NCBI GenBank assembly: GCA_963921425.1
Contig: OY992835.1
Span: 248,001-312,000 of the forward strand
Reading direction: 5' to 3'
From: Dryas octopetala
Lineage: Eukaryota > Streptophyta > Magnoliopsida > Rosales > Rosaceae
Length of the DNA: 64,000 nucleotides
The notes beneath the pieces were generated by a model. That model had not been told where the DNA came from. It worked only from the letters and a program-made list of their open reading frames with translations, and did no database searches. Positions 22,175-33,497 of this stretch are shown piece after piece. Both the position numbers and the translations under genes were made by a program. The stretch's first letter is position 1; every line of letters begins with the position of its first letter.

Positions 22175-23329
22175 CACTACTACAAAACTTGTAATAGAGG
22201 ACCGCTAAAAAATATCCTCTATGGCAGTGTCCTCTGCTCCTCTGACTTTAGAGGACAAGTGTAAAAGGAAAAAAGTCCCCTTTCAATGGCTAGAAGACCA
22301 AAATAACACATTCTCCGTCCTTAAAAGTGAGAATATAGGACATTTTGTTTGAACTGTCCTCTTAAGGTATACATAGAGGACGCTTTGTTCGACAAATCGT
22401 CCTTAATTAAATGTAGGAGTAGAGGACATTGTTTGTTGAAAAATCAACCTCTCCATATCTCCTTAAAAGTGATGAAAAATGTAAAAATAATAATAATTCA
22501 AAACTATCCTGAGAGGTGATCAGAAAAGACGGTTTATACTTCAATTCTTCTATTTTCATATTCAAAATATTATATGTACACATTGCAATAAATAACCAAA
22601 AAAAAAAAGAAGAAATTTATTGTAATCAAATAATTAAACTACAAATTTCAATCAAACAATTCATTTCTAATTAAAAATAGCATGGTTTACAATTAATATT
22701 GCTCAATTAATCTCATAATTGTAGATGATATATGCAAAATAATTGAGAAATTCTACATTGATGCAAAATCTTCCTACATCTAGGATATCCTAGATGCTTT
22801 CAATGTCGTTCATACAATTTCTTCTTGAAAACCAAATGAAACCAATATGTGAAGTATGAACCTCTTTGCAAGATCAACCTCAGGTTTTTTGCATGAGCTC
22901 CTTCAACTTGGTCATGAAAATGTAGGAAGAACTCCAAGGCTTCCAAAACAAAAGTTGGTTCAATTATTCACATTAACGAAAATATGAGTTAAACTATTGG
23001 TTAAACCTTGCAAGTAACACAAATTGCATTTGTTAATACTAGAGATGGATTTCACAACTAGTCACTCAACTTAATCAAGAAGCTGAAAAGCAAAACCCAA
23101 TTTCACTGCATGCATGGTTTGTCCTCTGCATATATGACTTATCAATTAATAAGTTGCATAAATTAAGATACTGCATCAGATCACAAAGAAAAATAATTTC
23201 TGGTCAATATATGGTTCATACCATTTGACAAGCAACCGTTTGTTGTGTCCCCAAGAGCATGGAGGAGCAAGAGTTCCATTTAAAGATCAGACATCATAAT
23301 AAAGTCTTGATGTCAGTGTTTCGGCTCCA
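22175..23329. mobile_element. Probable CACTA-like element end and AT-rich body
   Basis: It begins 'cactactacaaaact', a CACTA-type terminus. It is followed by at least eight copies of a GAGGAC/GTCCTC motif in both orientations between 22196 and 22445, as expected for subterminal repeats. No matching inverted end was found, so it is truncated or its right end has diverged. The AT-rich remainder has no recognisable gene. Confidence 0.5.
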
Positions 23330-25217
23330 AACAAATGGGACCTCTGATGCAACGTAGGCAAAGAGGTGTGGGCGTGCCACCATATTTGGAAGACGGAATG
23401 AAAACAGGGAAAACCTCGGTCGTTTTTCACGGCCGAGATTGGGATTAGGCGATTGTGGGCCTAGATTCAGTAACGACTCTTGGCCGAGGTTTTTTCTTGC
23501 CTAGTCTAATGCTAGGACTTCACTTAATTTGTGTGGAGTTGGACTTGGTAAATTTAGGTGGTTGATATAGGGATTAATTCATATTCAAATAAAAGAAAAT
23601 AACTTTGAAGCGAAAAATAAGGAAAATATGATGTGGGTGAGATTGGTAACTAGTGGTAGTTCTTACCACAAATCTGACCATATCCCTAGTCCAACCATGT
23701 CATTTTCAAGAAAGTGGGTTTTTGAAAATAAAAGCAATAACCAAAAGAAGAATTGACAAAGAATAAATCTAGTGAATAAATGGCTTTCACTCACTGGGTA
23801 ATAACTAAAATATAAAGAGAATAACCTTTTAAATGCTACTTAAAATCCTAAAGGCTTAAGAGAATAAGAAACCAGTTAAACAGGTGCATAAATAAACGTG
23901 CATTCATACCAACATTCAAAGCAAAGAGTAAACTCCTTTCACACTATCATGGTTGAATACTCACATAAAAAGAAAACGAGAAATATAGTAAAAGCTATTA
24001 AATGACAAGTGACAAGAACACTTTTACTCTTATAGAGAAAAGGAAACACTACAAGAGGAAATAAATAGCCTGAAAACCAAACAACAAAGATGGTGATAGT
24101 AGACTGACAACTACCTAAAAGCTTTAAGGAAATCGATTGAGAAAACAATGCTATGAATATTCAGGAAAGGTCTTTTGGGATTTGAGTTTTTTTTTGGGGG
24201 TTGTTGAGATCCTTGAATCTTCTGAAAAGTTCTCTTTTATACTAAGGTTTGTGGGTAGGGTTTTTTGAGGTTCCTCTTCAGATGGGTTTCACATGTAGGG
24301 TCCACGGAATCCCACTTTTCCTTTTCAACTCTTCACCTAACTTTGTACTATGCCAACTGCCTTTTGTGCCATGCATGTCCTTTCTCTGCCTGAGATAGTG
24401 ATATTTGTTGTGCCACTTTTCAGAGTTTGTCTCTTGGGTGACATCACTTTTTATTTCTTTTGTCCCTGGATTTGTACGGCCATGAGTATTAGATGGCTAG
24501 TTGTGGATGAAGCAACTAAAGTGAGGCCGAGAAGTGGTTTTCTTGGCCTTGAGTTTGACTACCCTGATTTTTGTTGGTCTTCTTCCTTTTTTAATGCGAT
24601 TTTTCAGGGAACGACACGTGGCAGTACTTTTGAGCTTGGTACTAACATTACCCCCTCAAGTCCGAGTTCTGTGGCCCAAAATTACAGCGGAAGGAATGAG
24701 GACTTGTATTGTTAGAAATGATTTCAAAGACATGCTTCGAGAGTCTCGACCAAGATTACTGATGGCTTGCTATATCTCAGCCAAACCATTCTTCCAACAC
24801 TTAGCAATTTTTCCAAACGTTCATTGAGGTACAACGGTTCTTAATTTAGCATTAAATGCCTAGATTCGTGCAATTTAATGATTTGATTCATTAAGGAGAC
24901 GTCATCTTTCTATTTGCAAAAATTGAGGTATTTTCACTTGAGTGTTTCTAGTTTCACACGCTAGCCCCCAAAATTTCGCTTTGGTAACAGCAATTAATTA
25001 TGCCCTTAAATTTCGAAATTAATTAATTATCCTTCTCAAACCAAACCAAAAACCCTTCTTATTCAAAAATTTAAGCCTATAAAAACCCCATCCCTTTCCA
25101 TTATTCTTCTTTACGCTCTCAAAAGATTTCTAGAATTCCCTGCTTCCTCCTTTGCATTTATTCTCTCTGCAATTTCCTTCACATTTCTTCCTTTTTTCAA
25201 ACTCTAGAAAACCTCTA
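23330..25217 (+). repeat. Diverged upstream region of a PMD-carrying element (copy E)
   Basis: The order of features resembles family 1: 'cgactcttggccgaggtttttt' (in part) near 23475, a long purine-rich leader to about 24170, and a TATA-like 'ttttatactaagg' near 24237. After that come a segment rich in short CT runs and the PMD start at 25218. Similarity is weak, so this is judged mostly by layout. No gene other than the PMD pseudogene downstream. Confidence 0.45.
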
Positions 25218-26374
25218 ATGGCTTCTCCAACTCCCATCGCTATTTCAACAAAGGGTGTTGTTGACAAAGTCACACCTGAATCTCTAGCCATTACTCTTAA
25301 CGACTGGTCTTTATCCTTAAAAAAAGATCTGGCCGGTTAGGGTTTTGAAAGATACAGAGGTGGACCAACAGAATTTCTTAACGTCGTCAGCTGGCAAGAG
25401 CTGTGAAAATAGGTTCCTTGGCCCAATGTTCTGTGGCGAATTCCCTCCTTCTGTAAAAGAAGTCCTAAAAGGCATGCCTGACGATTCTTACTTCTTCCAT
25501 TTTGCTAAATGGAGTTCATGGAACACCAAGCGCCCCTAGATGGTGTGGCCCATTGTTAAGACTGAGTGGTGCACTTGGGTGGATCGTGTGAACAAACCAA
25601 AAATGACTATTGGCAAGAGGCCGGCATCAAAGATCTGATTCTGATGTCGAAAATCAACGTGTCGGTGGATCGCGCACTTCTCTCGGCCTGGCTATGCTTC
25701 TGGTCCACGACCACCAACACTTTAGACTTAGAGTTTGGGCAGATGACGCCCACTATCTTAGACATGGCATCAATTTTTGGTTTACGGCCGAAAGGGATTC
25801 ACATCTCAATGCGCTTAGGCGAGCATAACTTTGAGCACAAGGCTGAGTACGCCCATAACAACACTTTGAATTATGAGTCATGAATTCGAACTCACGCCAA
25901 GAGTAAGGACACAGCCGTGGATGTAAAGAAGCACATGACCTTCCTCACTTACTGGCTATGCAAGTTTGTTTTTTGTCGCCAGAGTAGGAAGATCACCAAG
26001 GAGTTCTTCCCTATTGCTGAGTCCTTATCCATGGGATCACGACTCACGACATGAACCCCAAAAGCGGCGACCCGCTTTGGATGTTTCAAGCATAGCTCTA
26101 AGCCTACTTTCCTGAGTTGGCCTCCCCAATCTCCAATTATCATGACGACGCCACCGTTGGGGCTCAGAGGGCGTTTGTTGAATCACCGGCTTACTCGGCT
26201 GAGGACTGCTTCAAATTCTTCTACACTTTAAGGTCTCGGTCGATGGGTCTTTGGCAGGTTTCTCTTAACCGCTTCTACCCTTCCAACGTTCTGCCGTTCT
26301 TCGACTGCCTCCCTAGAAGGATGACCACGAGGTTGAAGAAAACACCAAGGAGATCTAGACAAGCATTTTGCTAA
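25218..26374 (+). pseudogene. Plant mobile domain (PMD) protein, degenerate copy
   Basis: It starts 'MASPTPIAI' at 25218, comparable with 'MASPNSSLD' of the copies at 4030 and 5536. Conserved PMD blocks then appear in different frames: 'FLGPMFCGEFPPSVKEVLKG' (25411-25470), 'AWLCFWSTTTNTLDLEFGQM' (from about 25688), 'TPTILDMASIFGLRPKG' and 'FLTYWLCKFVFCRQSRK' (about 25942). Stop codons at 25338-25340 and 25881-25883 and at least two frame changes break it. It reaches further into the domain than the palindrome copies, so it helps define where those were cut. Neighbouring gypsy fragments suggest that this PMD gene travelled in a retroelement. Confidence 0.75.
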
Positions 26375-26689
26375 GTCGGGATCTCGCCGGGGGTCTACTG
26401 CGAAAGAAGCCAACCAAAGGGGAGGCATGGAACTGTATTCGCCTCATCTTTGCGCCCGGCATTTTGGCTTCATCCAAGCAGTCCCCCTTTCTCCCAACAA
26501 CTCACACAACTGTTTCTGCTCCTACTGAGAGAATCTAAGCAAGCTAGAGTACTTCAAGAAGATCCGACAAGACTTTGAACTAGATTGTTTAAACTTGGTG
26601 CTTCGGCATATTGCCAAGTGCTACATTGCCACCAAGGACTTTGAACAAGATTGTTCAAACTAACTCATTCTCGGCGAAAGCTTTAAAGT
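26375..26689. other. No gene seen between PMD and integrase remnants
   Basis: Two imperfect copies of 'actttgaactagattgttcaaac' lie at about 26570 and 26637. No coding region is supported. Confidence 0.5.
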
Positions 26690-27200
26690 TCACCATTTTG
26701 TCATAGACCTTGACCACTTTTAACTTTTGTATTTACAAGCTTTATATGGCTTCAATTCTATCCTCATCCAAATGTTCTAACTCCAAGATCATGACTTGAG
26801 TGTATTCAGGACTCATCATCCCATGTTGATAAGCAAGTCTTGTTGACTTTACAGTCATCCCAACTGGTAACACAGCATCATGCCCGTAAGTTAGGGCAAA
26901 GGGAATAGTCCCTGTTGCTGAGTGTTTTATTGTTCGGCAAGCCTATAAAGCCTTAACCAACTTCAAGTGTCATTCTCTAGAAGTTTTGTCAATCATTTTC
27001 CTTATCATGCCTTTAATTATTTTGTTGCTTGATTCTGCCTGGCCATTTTATTGAGGGTAATACGATGAGAAAAAACTCAACTGGATGTTGTATGCTTCTC
27101 CAATCTCCTCTTTAACTCCTCTGAAACGAATTATGGGGCTCTGTTCATCATTAGGATCTCGGGTATGCCGAAGCGACAAATGATGTGTTCTTTGATTGGT
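26690..27200 (-). pseudogene. Ty3/gypsy integrase core remnant, antisense
   Basis: On the minus strand the conserved end of a gypsy integrase can be read across several frames. 'EHIICRFGIPEILMMN' (at about 27150-27195) corresponds to the usual '.FGIP..I..D.G' block. Next is a block corresponding to 'PYYPQ.NGQAESSNK', then 'ATGTIPFALTYGHDAVLPVG' (at about 26870-26920) and 'YTQVMILELEHLDED'. Several stops and frameshifts occur, and the catalytic Asp of the 'D.G..F' block is altered. It lies head-to-head with the gypsy gag piece that follows on the + strand. Confidence 0.75.
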
Positions 27201-27202
27201 AT

Positions 27203-27590
27203 GCCTTAAGAAAGGGGTTGTGGGAGCAATTCCTTCCTTTCAACATCGTTTGGATTGCAAGGGAAGCCTTGAAGAACTTGAGGCACGTGGGAATGGTAAG
27301 AGTGTTGTTCACTGATGTTGGACATTTCAGATATGTCAAAGGCGGATAAGCTATTCAATTTCATGTTGGGATTGCAGCCTTGGGGGCAAGAAGAGTTGAG
27401 GAGGCAGGCAATCAATGACCTTCCTTTTGCTATCACTTTTGCGAAGGGACTGATGGATTACAAGCTGGCTGTCACAACAAGTGATAAGAAGAAGGGCCAT
27501 GAGGGAAAGAAGGAGAAAGCTTCCAAAGATTTGGAAGTCAATGTGGCTGATAGAGGAAAAGAGCCATATGGTGCTGGGAAGCCCAAATGA
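27203..27590 (+). pseudogene. Ty3/gypsy-type gag remnant
   Basis: The segment 'EQFLPFNIVWIAREALKNLR' (27217-27285) and, after a frame change, 'KADKLFNFMLGLQPWGQEEL' (27333-27390) match the capsid part of plant gypsy gag. A Lys/Glu-rich tail follows, with a stop at 27588-27590. No zinc knuckle or protease follows. The next bases already belong to copia RT, so the join is a deletion or a nested insertion. Confidence 0.7.
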
Positions 27591-27617
27591 GGGGACAATT
27601 GAGACAAGACAAAGTTT

Positions 27618-28700
27618 ATGGTCTAAAACAAGCTCCTAGAGCTTGGTATGAGAGGTTAACATCTTATTTGCTTGGAAAGGGATATTCTAGAGGGTCTGTG
27701 GACAAAACTTTGTTTATAAAGAAGATTGGGTATGAGCTTGTCATTGCTTAAATCTATGTTGATGACATTGTCTTTGTGTCTACATGTGATAAGCATGTTA
27801 AGGAGTTTACAACAGTCATGAGTATTGAATTTAAGATGAGCATGGTTGGTGAGTTGAACCATTTTCTAGGTCTTCAGATTAGACAGATGGAAGGGGGAAT
27901 TTTTATTTCCCAATCCAAATATGCAAAGGAGCTTAAGAAAAGTTTGATGTTGATATTACCAGGGATGTCACCAATCTTATGGCCACTACTGCCAAGATCA
28001 GAAGAGACCTCATGGGTAAGAAAGTTGATCAGACTGAGTATAGAAGCATGATAGAGAGTTTGCTTTACTTGTGCACTGCAAGTAGGCTTGATATTTCTTA
28101 TAGTGTTGGTGTTTGTGCAAGATTTTAGTCAGATCGTAGAGAGTCTCATAAAGATTCTGTGAAATGGATTATCCATTATATGAATAAGACTCTAGATTAT
28201 GGTACCGGTATTCGTATGACACTAATGTTGAGCTTGCAGGGTATTCTGATGCAGATTGGGCAGGTAATGCTGATGATTGTAAGAGCAACTCAGGTGATTG
28301 CTTTTATGTAGGTAAAAATCTTGTGTCTTGGCATAGCAAGAAACAAAATTGTGTTTCATTGTCTACTGCTGAGGCTGAATATATTGATGTTGGTAGTTGT
28401 TATACTAAGTTGGTTTGGATGAAACAAATGTTTTTTTATTATGGTGTCAAACATGGTTCTATGCCTGTGTATTTTGATAACACGAGTGCTATTAATATTG
28501 ATAAAAATCTTGTTCAGCACTCACGCGCTAAACACATTGACATTCGTCACCATTATATTTGTGATCTTGTAGAGCAAAATGTCTTAACCATTGAGTTTGT
28601 CGCTTCTGAGCATCAACTTGCAGACTTGTTTACAAAACCTCTTGACAACCTTAGATTTGAGTCTCTTAGGAAGTCGATTGGAGTTTATGCGATTGACTGA
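27618..28700 (+). pseudogene. Ty1/copia (Sirevirus-like) reverse transcriptase and RNase H
   Basis: The RT part reads 'KVYGLKQAPRAWYERLTSYL', then an in-frame TAA at 27749-27751 just before the 'YVDDIVF' active-site box. 'FKMSMVGELNHFLGLQIRQ' follows, a block highly typical of the Sirevirus lineage. A frame change comes near 27950, 'SLLYLCTASRLDISYSVGVC' at about 28055, a TAG at about 28125-28127, and a further frame change near 28210. The RNase H part (about 28240-28700) is open: 'YSDADWAGNADDCKSN', 'LSTAEAEYIDVGSC', 'NTSAINIDKNLVQHSRAKHI' and 'QLADLFTKPLD'. Upstream gag, protease and integrase are gone. With the downstream envelope-like ORF this suggests a 5'-deleted Sirevirus. Confidence 0.88.
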
Positions 28701-30600
28701 TGCTCCTCTGATTCCCTTGCTTTGTTTTTGCATTGTGTGAATCATGTAACATAGTTGCATTGTTGCATATCATGCATCGTACTTTCTTTTGTTAAAAAAA
28801 ATATATATCATGCATATCATACATGCATTATGTCTTTGTTAGTGCATTACGATAAATTCTTTCATTGATAATGTATGGAATCACTTATTTAAAGTCATTA
28901 AAAAGATTACATATTTCCTCTTAAAACAAAACTTTATTGTACCTTCACATTGCATGGATACTTTCTTCTTATGATCCTTTTCATGTGTCTTGTGAGAGCA
29001 TTGTCCCTGTAAACACATTGTGCAATCTTTGGGTGATGTTATTTTTAGCATTTTGTGTTGGGTGAAAAGTTGAAGAGGGCATAAATCTTCTTGTCTAGTG
29101 AAAGCTCTCATTGGGGGTATTCTGATTAATATACCTACTCTCTTTGAAAATAGCTACCTTGGTCTTGTAAGATGAAATAAATTTTTTTTAAAAAAAAAAA
29201 GCTTTTTTTAACAAAAAGCAAAGAAAAGAAAAAGAAAAGAGTGAGAAGTGTTGTGCAAAAGCCCCATTTTTTGTTTTAAGTACATCGCATTCTTGCATTG
29301 ATTATCATCTGTTAGCTTGCAACATGTTTTTAGATCGTCTATTCTAAATAAGTACATAATCTGAATCATCGGTTTAGAGTGCTCATGTCTTGTGAGCGTT
29401 CAATCGAGTAGCAACGAGAGCTAAGGTATGGTTTTTCAATGTTTTTAGCTTGTGATTTCAAAATTAAACCTTATCATGTTTGAATTGATCTATGTGCACG
29501 GACGATTGACATTAATTTCTCTCATGCATTGCATTTGTTTGAAGTCATTTCGTGTAAAATTTCTTTATTTTTCATAAGACATGGGTTAAGGGGGATTAAG
29601 TGGTCAATTGTCCTTACTTTTCTGTTTTGAAGTCTTAATTTTCGGGTCAGACACTGTGCCCAGTGATTCTTGGCTGTGACCAGTCGTCCGGATTACGACT
29701 GGTCGGTTATTTGCTTATGAAGTACCGGTTCGCCTTTATAATCGAGGGACCGGTGGGCCGAATTCCCGACCGGTCGGCCAAAGCTCCTTGTTGTATGTGT
29801 TAGCCTCTGTGATCAAGTGACCGGTCGGCCAAAGCTCCTCGTTGTATGTGTTAGCCTCTGTGATCAAGTGACCAGTCGGCAATATCTATGATCGGTAGAG
29901 GTACTATGCGTGTCTGCGTGACTTTTACACTAAAAAAAAATTAAAAATTTGTTTCCTTTTTCTTTTGTCGTACTCGCACCCCAGCCCCTGTTCTTTTTTC
30001 TTTGTTATTTATTTTTCTCTTCCTTTTTTCCACACCTCCCTTCTTCCTCTCCAAATCTCCAAGAACAACTTGGTTTTAGCCCAAGTCTCTTCCTCCCTTC
30101 ATATTTTCGGCCCTTTTAGAAGGATTCCCACAAGTTCTTTCACATTTGTTTTAGTCTTCCACTGTGATTTTTGGATCTAGGGCTCTCAAGGTGAGTTTTT
30201 CTTGATTTTTTTTTCGAAAATTCCTCTATTTGCCCGAAAATATTGTGGTTTTGATCTTGTTTCTAACTTGGATTCCTATCTTTTGTGTTTCTCTTGGTGT
30301 GGTGCTCTTGGGTGATGGTTTTTTGGGCTTAGCTGCATATAGGTATGTTGTTTTTCCTTTGAATTTCAATTTTTCCTTATTGTGTATGATGTTTTGGGTC
30401 TCAATTGTGTTCTTATGGCTTTGGCTTTGTGTTTTGTGAGATTTGTGGTTTGTTTTTGTGAATGGGTTGTTGAAATATGCTATGGATTTCTTGGTGCAAT
30501 GGTAATTTCTTGGTTTCTATTGCATTGATATTGACCATTGTGCATTATGTTCATCATGTTTCTTTGGTGGTATGGTTTGTCATTGTTGTTGGTATGGCTG
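28701..30600. other. Long non-coding spacer between pol and envelope-like ORF
   Basis: Low-complexity AT-rich DNA with a CT-rich leader-like segment (about 29960-30180) and possible introns. A tandem repeat lies at 29768-29879. Long spacers here are known in Sireviruses. No gene seen. Confidence 0.55.
29768..29879. repeat. 51-bp tandem repeat, 2.2 copies
   Basis: Units start with 'gaccggtcggccaaagctcc' at 29768 and 29819, with a partial third at 29870. The inner 'gaccggtc' is palindromic and single copies are scattered nearby (29680-29760). Confidence 0.85.
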
Positions 30601-30601
30601 A

Positions 30602-31650
30602 ATGGGTGTTCAATTTTGTTTGTTGTGGGAATGTGTCTTAGCTTTCTTAGCTTTAGGAATCATAGCTCCCAAATCTTGTAAACCTGTAGCTAAAGCTTCC
30701 TCTTCTTCCAAGAGAGTTCGTATTGAGGAGAACTATCCTTCTCACTTGTTTCCCAATGTCGAATGTTTCCGTTATTGGTCTAATGTCACTTCTCGTAAGT
30801 CTCTCATTGTTGAGCGTCCTCTCAAGCTTGATGATTTCAGCTCGGAGTTTCAAGCTATATTGCATCGTCTGGATTGGTATGATTGGGTCGCACTTACCCA
30901 CACTAAGCACCCTAGTATCTCCATGGTTAAAGAGTTTTATAGCAATTATATTGACTCGACTCAGACTCATGTTTATGTGCGAGGTACGCATGTCAAAATT
31001 TCCTCTGATGTCATTTGTGCCACCTTAGGTCTTCCTGAGCCTCTGCTGGGTGATCGTGGCCTTTTTAATCAGGCTTTGATTACTCGTCAACACGATGTTG
31101 ACCACATGATCCAGACCATGTTTGTTGATCCCTCTCAGTTTGATTCTCACAAGAACTACTTTCCCTTTGGGAAAGTTCATAGGCTGTATTAGGAATGCAA
31201 CTATTTCCTCAGATATTACATTTTCCTAAGACAAACTCATCTCAAATCCCTTTTGATAATGCTGCATTGAAGCTCTTGGTCTTTTATTATGATGTTCATG
31301 TTCCTACCATGGATCTTATTTTTGAGCGGCTTCAATCTCATGCCACTTTTGGTAAAAGACAGAGTTCTCAGAATGTGTTCCCTTTTCCTCGTCATCTTAC
31401 TCGACTCTTTGAGGCTGTAGGTGTTGATTTTAGTAGGGTTTCTGATACTATGGTGGGGAAGGTTGTTGTCAATGACAAGATTCTCTCCAAAAGTGATGTC
31501 TTCTCTGCTCTGCCTCCACCTGAGCCTGTTGAGGATGATGCTGCTGCTGATGTTCCTGATCCCTCTACTATTCCCCTTGTTTCTTCGTCTTTTGATCCAA
31601 TTCCCTTTGATTTTGCATCTATGCATGCATACCTGGCTGGTATGTTTTAG
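30602..31650 (+). pseudogene. Envelope-like / plant transposon protein of the Sirevirus remnant
   Basis: The first open part (30602-31192) contains 'IVERPLKLDDFSSEFQAI' and 'SISMVKEFYSNYIDS', followed by 'HVYVRGTHVKISSDVICATL' and 'GLPE'. This order ('L..LGW..F.....P....VREFYAN', 'V.G..V..S...I...LG') is that of the 'putative plant transposon protein' or envelope-like ORFs found downstream of pol in Sireviruses and related elements. A stop at 31190-31192 and a frameshift separate it from 31195-31650, which continues with 'LKLLVFYYDVHVPTMDLIFE' and an acidic Pro/Ser tail. The ORF lies after copia RNase H and before a polypurine tract, as expected. No signal peptide or clear transmembrane segment is seen, so 'envelope-like' is by position only. 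Confidence 0.65.
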
Positions 31651-31810
31651 CATGTCGATACTCGTTTTGATGTCATTGATGCTTGTCTTGATGGTTTTCT
31701 AACCATCCTTCAGGGTCGTGCTTCTTCTTCCTCTTTTTTGGACCCCCCCGATTCCCGACACTGAGGATACTATGCACGAGAATAGTTAGGGCCCTTTGGC
31801 TTTCCTAGCC

Positions 31811-31824
31811 AAAAAGGGGGAGAA
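31811..31824 (+). promoter_or_regulatory. Polypurine tract, Sirevirus type
   Basis: 'aaaaagggggagaa' matches the A-then-G tract that precedes the 3' LTR in Sireviruses. The following 'tggtgg' could start the LTR, but no second LTR copy exists in the window to confirm it. Confidence 0.6.
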
Positions 31825-31826
31825 TG

Positions 31827-33497
31827 GTGGTTAGTTTAGTTGGGTTAGTTCATAGTTGATGGTTTGTTTTTTAAGATTGAGATTGTTTAGAAGTTGTTTT
31901 GTTATTTTGTTATTTTGTGCACTCTAACTGATTGTACAACTTCTTTATATTTTGGATTGGCACATGATCAATTTTTAACGAATGTTATAACAAAGTTGAC
32001 GAAAAGTCCTTGATAGAACCGTAAGTGAAAGTGGAGTCCTTAATTGGAACACTTTTGATGTCGCATCCTCAACTGTGAATGGGTGATAATGTCATGTCCT
32101 TTTACTTGAATTTTCCCTAATTAAAATTGGACTTTAAGTAGAAACCCTGCTAAGTCCCAAAAAATTTAGAGACTCGGTCTAAGCTATAGACTGGTTTTTG
32201 GAATTTTATGGGAATACATGATCGAAAGGAAAGGTCATGCTGGAACTCTGTCAAATTTACTTTTTGTCTAAAGTTGGTATTCTTATCAGATTTGAATTTC
32301 CAATTACCCAGAGAAGAGATTAAGGACAGTGGTGTAGTGGAAGTACAAAAAGGTTATGCTTGGATACCAGGTAGGGGAAATCTCATACTCTAACTATTGG
32401 GAAATTTTTATGTATATATATATGATATTAAATATTGTTGTCTGCGAACTCTGAATCATTTTTTTTTTGTATGTCATGTTGTATGGTTTTGTTATCACTT
32501 GTTGTTGATGATCTGAAAGTAAAGGGTCACAGTTGTGATGATCTTGAGTTTCGATCCTCTAAACTTCTGGAAGGGGTAGTACGGACGAGCTAGTTGATTT
32601 GTCCTTCTGGGGAGGCTTGCGTATATGGTACTTACCAGGTAATGGATACTCTCGCTACAATACGGGGCTTTTGTTGCAATATGTATAATTGGCCATTTTG
32701 TGTTTGATCATAAGGTAATGATTATTTTAGATACCCTTACGTTTTAAGAAGTTGCATGCTCATCATCAAAGCATTTTTGTGGATATCAACGATTATTATT
32801 TTTTTTTTTGCGCTTATTTTCGAACTGTTTTGTTACAGAATCTATAAGTATTAAATATTTTACCTACTATTTTCAAACCTAGCTAGAGTCCCCCTGTGAA
32901 AGCTATGAACGTATGTGATGTTTACCACTTACATTGCTTTTGCAGAGCCTCTTAGGGTGGACGACCTTGTTTAATCTGTTGCGCGAGACACTTGTACATC
33001 TTGTTGGGCATCCTCAGGTCTTCCTCACTATGTTTCTTATGCTTCTATACTCGGTCTTTTGTCTCGTTAATTATCTTTTCTTGATATTACTCATGTTTTT
33101 AAATATTCAGAACATCTTCCAATTAGTCGATTGATATCTCTTTTGTGCAATATTTCTTAAACATGATCTTTAAAGACATCATGTCATATAGGGTTTTTTT
33201 TGTAAACTTCTTACCCTAACGGGTTGGCTTTATTTAAAGCTATCTTTCGAAGTGTGTTTATATTAGATTCAGTAAATATTGTTGTGTGTGAAAACTGCAT
33301 TGTTTTTTGTTGTCATTTTTTAGTGGTTTTCACTATGTAAGGATATATGTGGTTAGCGATCTCTATCTTGTTTTGATGACTTGAGAGTAAGGGTTCATAC
33401 TATGTGGCCTTGGGCTTCGATCCCCAAAACCACCGGAGGTGCCCTTCTTGGAAGGCCAGACTCTGTGGTATTAACCACGAATGGATATTCTCTATTC
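31827..33497. other. No gene seen; possible LTR and diverged repeats
   Basis: The first part may be the 3' LTR of the Sirevirus remnant. About 32430-32600 and 33260-33440 share a loose similarity ('aatattgttgt', 'tttgatgac...gagtaa', 'ttcgatcc'). 32820-32960 resembles 40460-40620 ('agtaaatatttt...ctact', 'gaagctatgaacgta'-like). These repeats flank the family 1 copy C. No coding region is supported. Confidence 0.5.

Noticed and set aside
22896-23300. Exon-like blocks on the minus strand
   Set aside because: Short open pieces with possible splice borders but no recognisable family; probably the AT-rich interior of the CACTA-like element.
33220-33440. Possible tRNA-derived SINE near 'gggcttcgatcccc'
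   Set aside because: A B-box-like sequence is present but no A box at the right distance and no target duplication.
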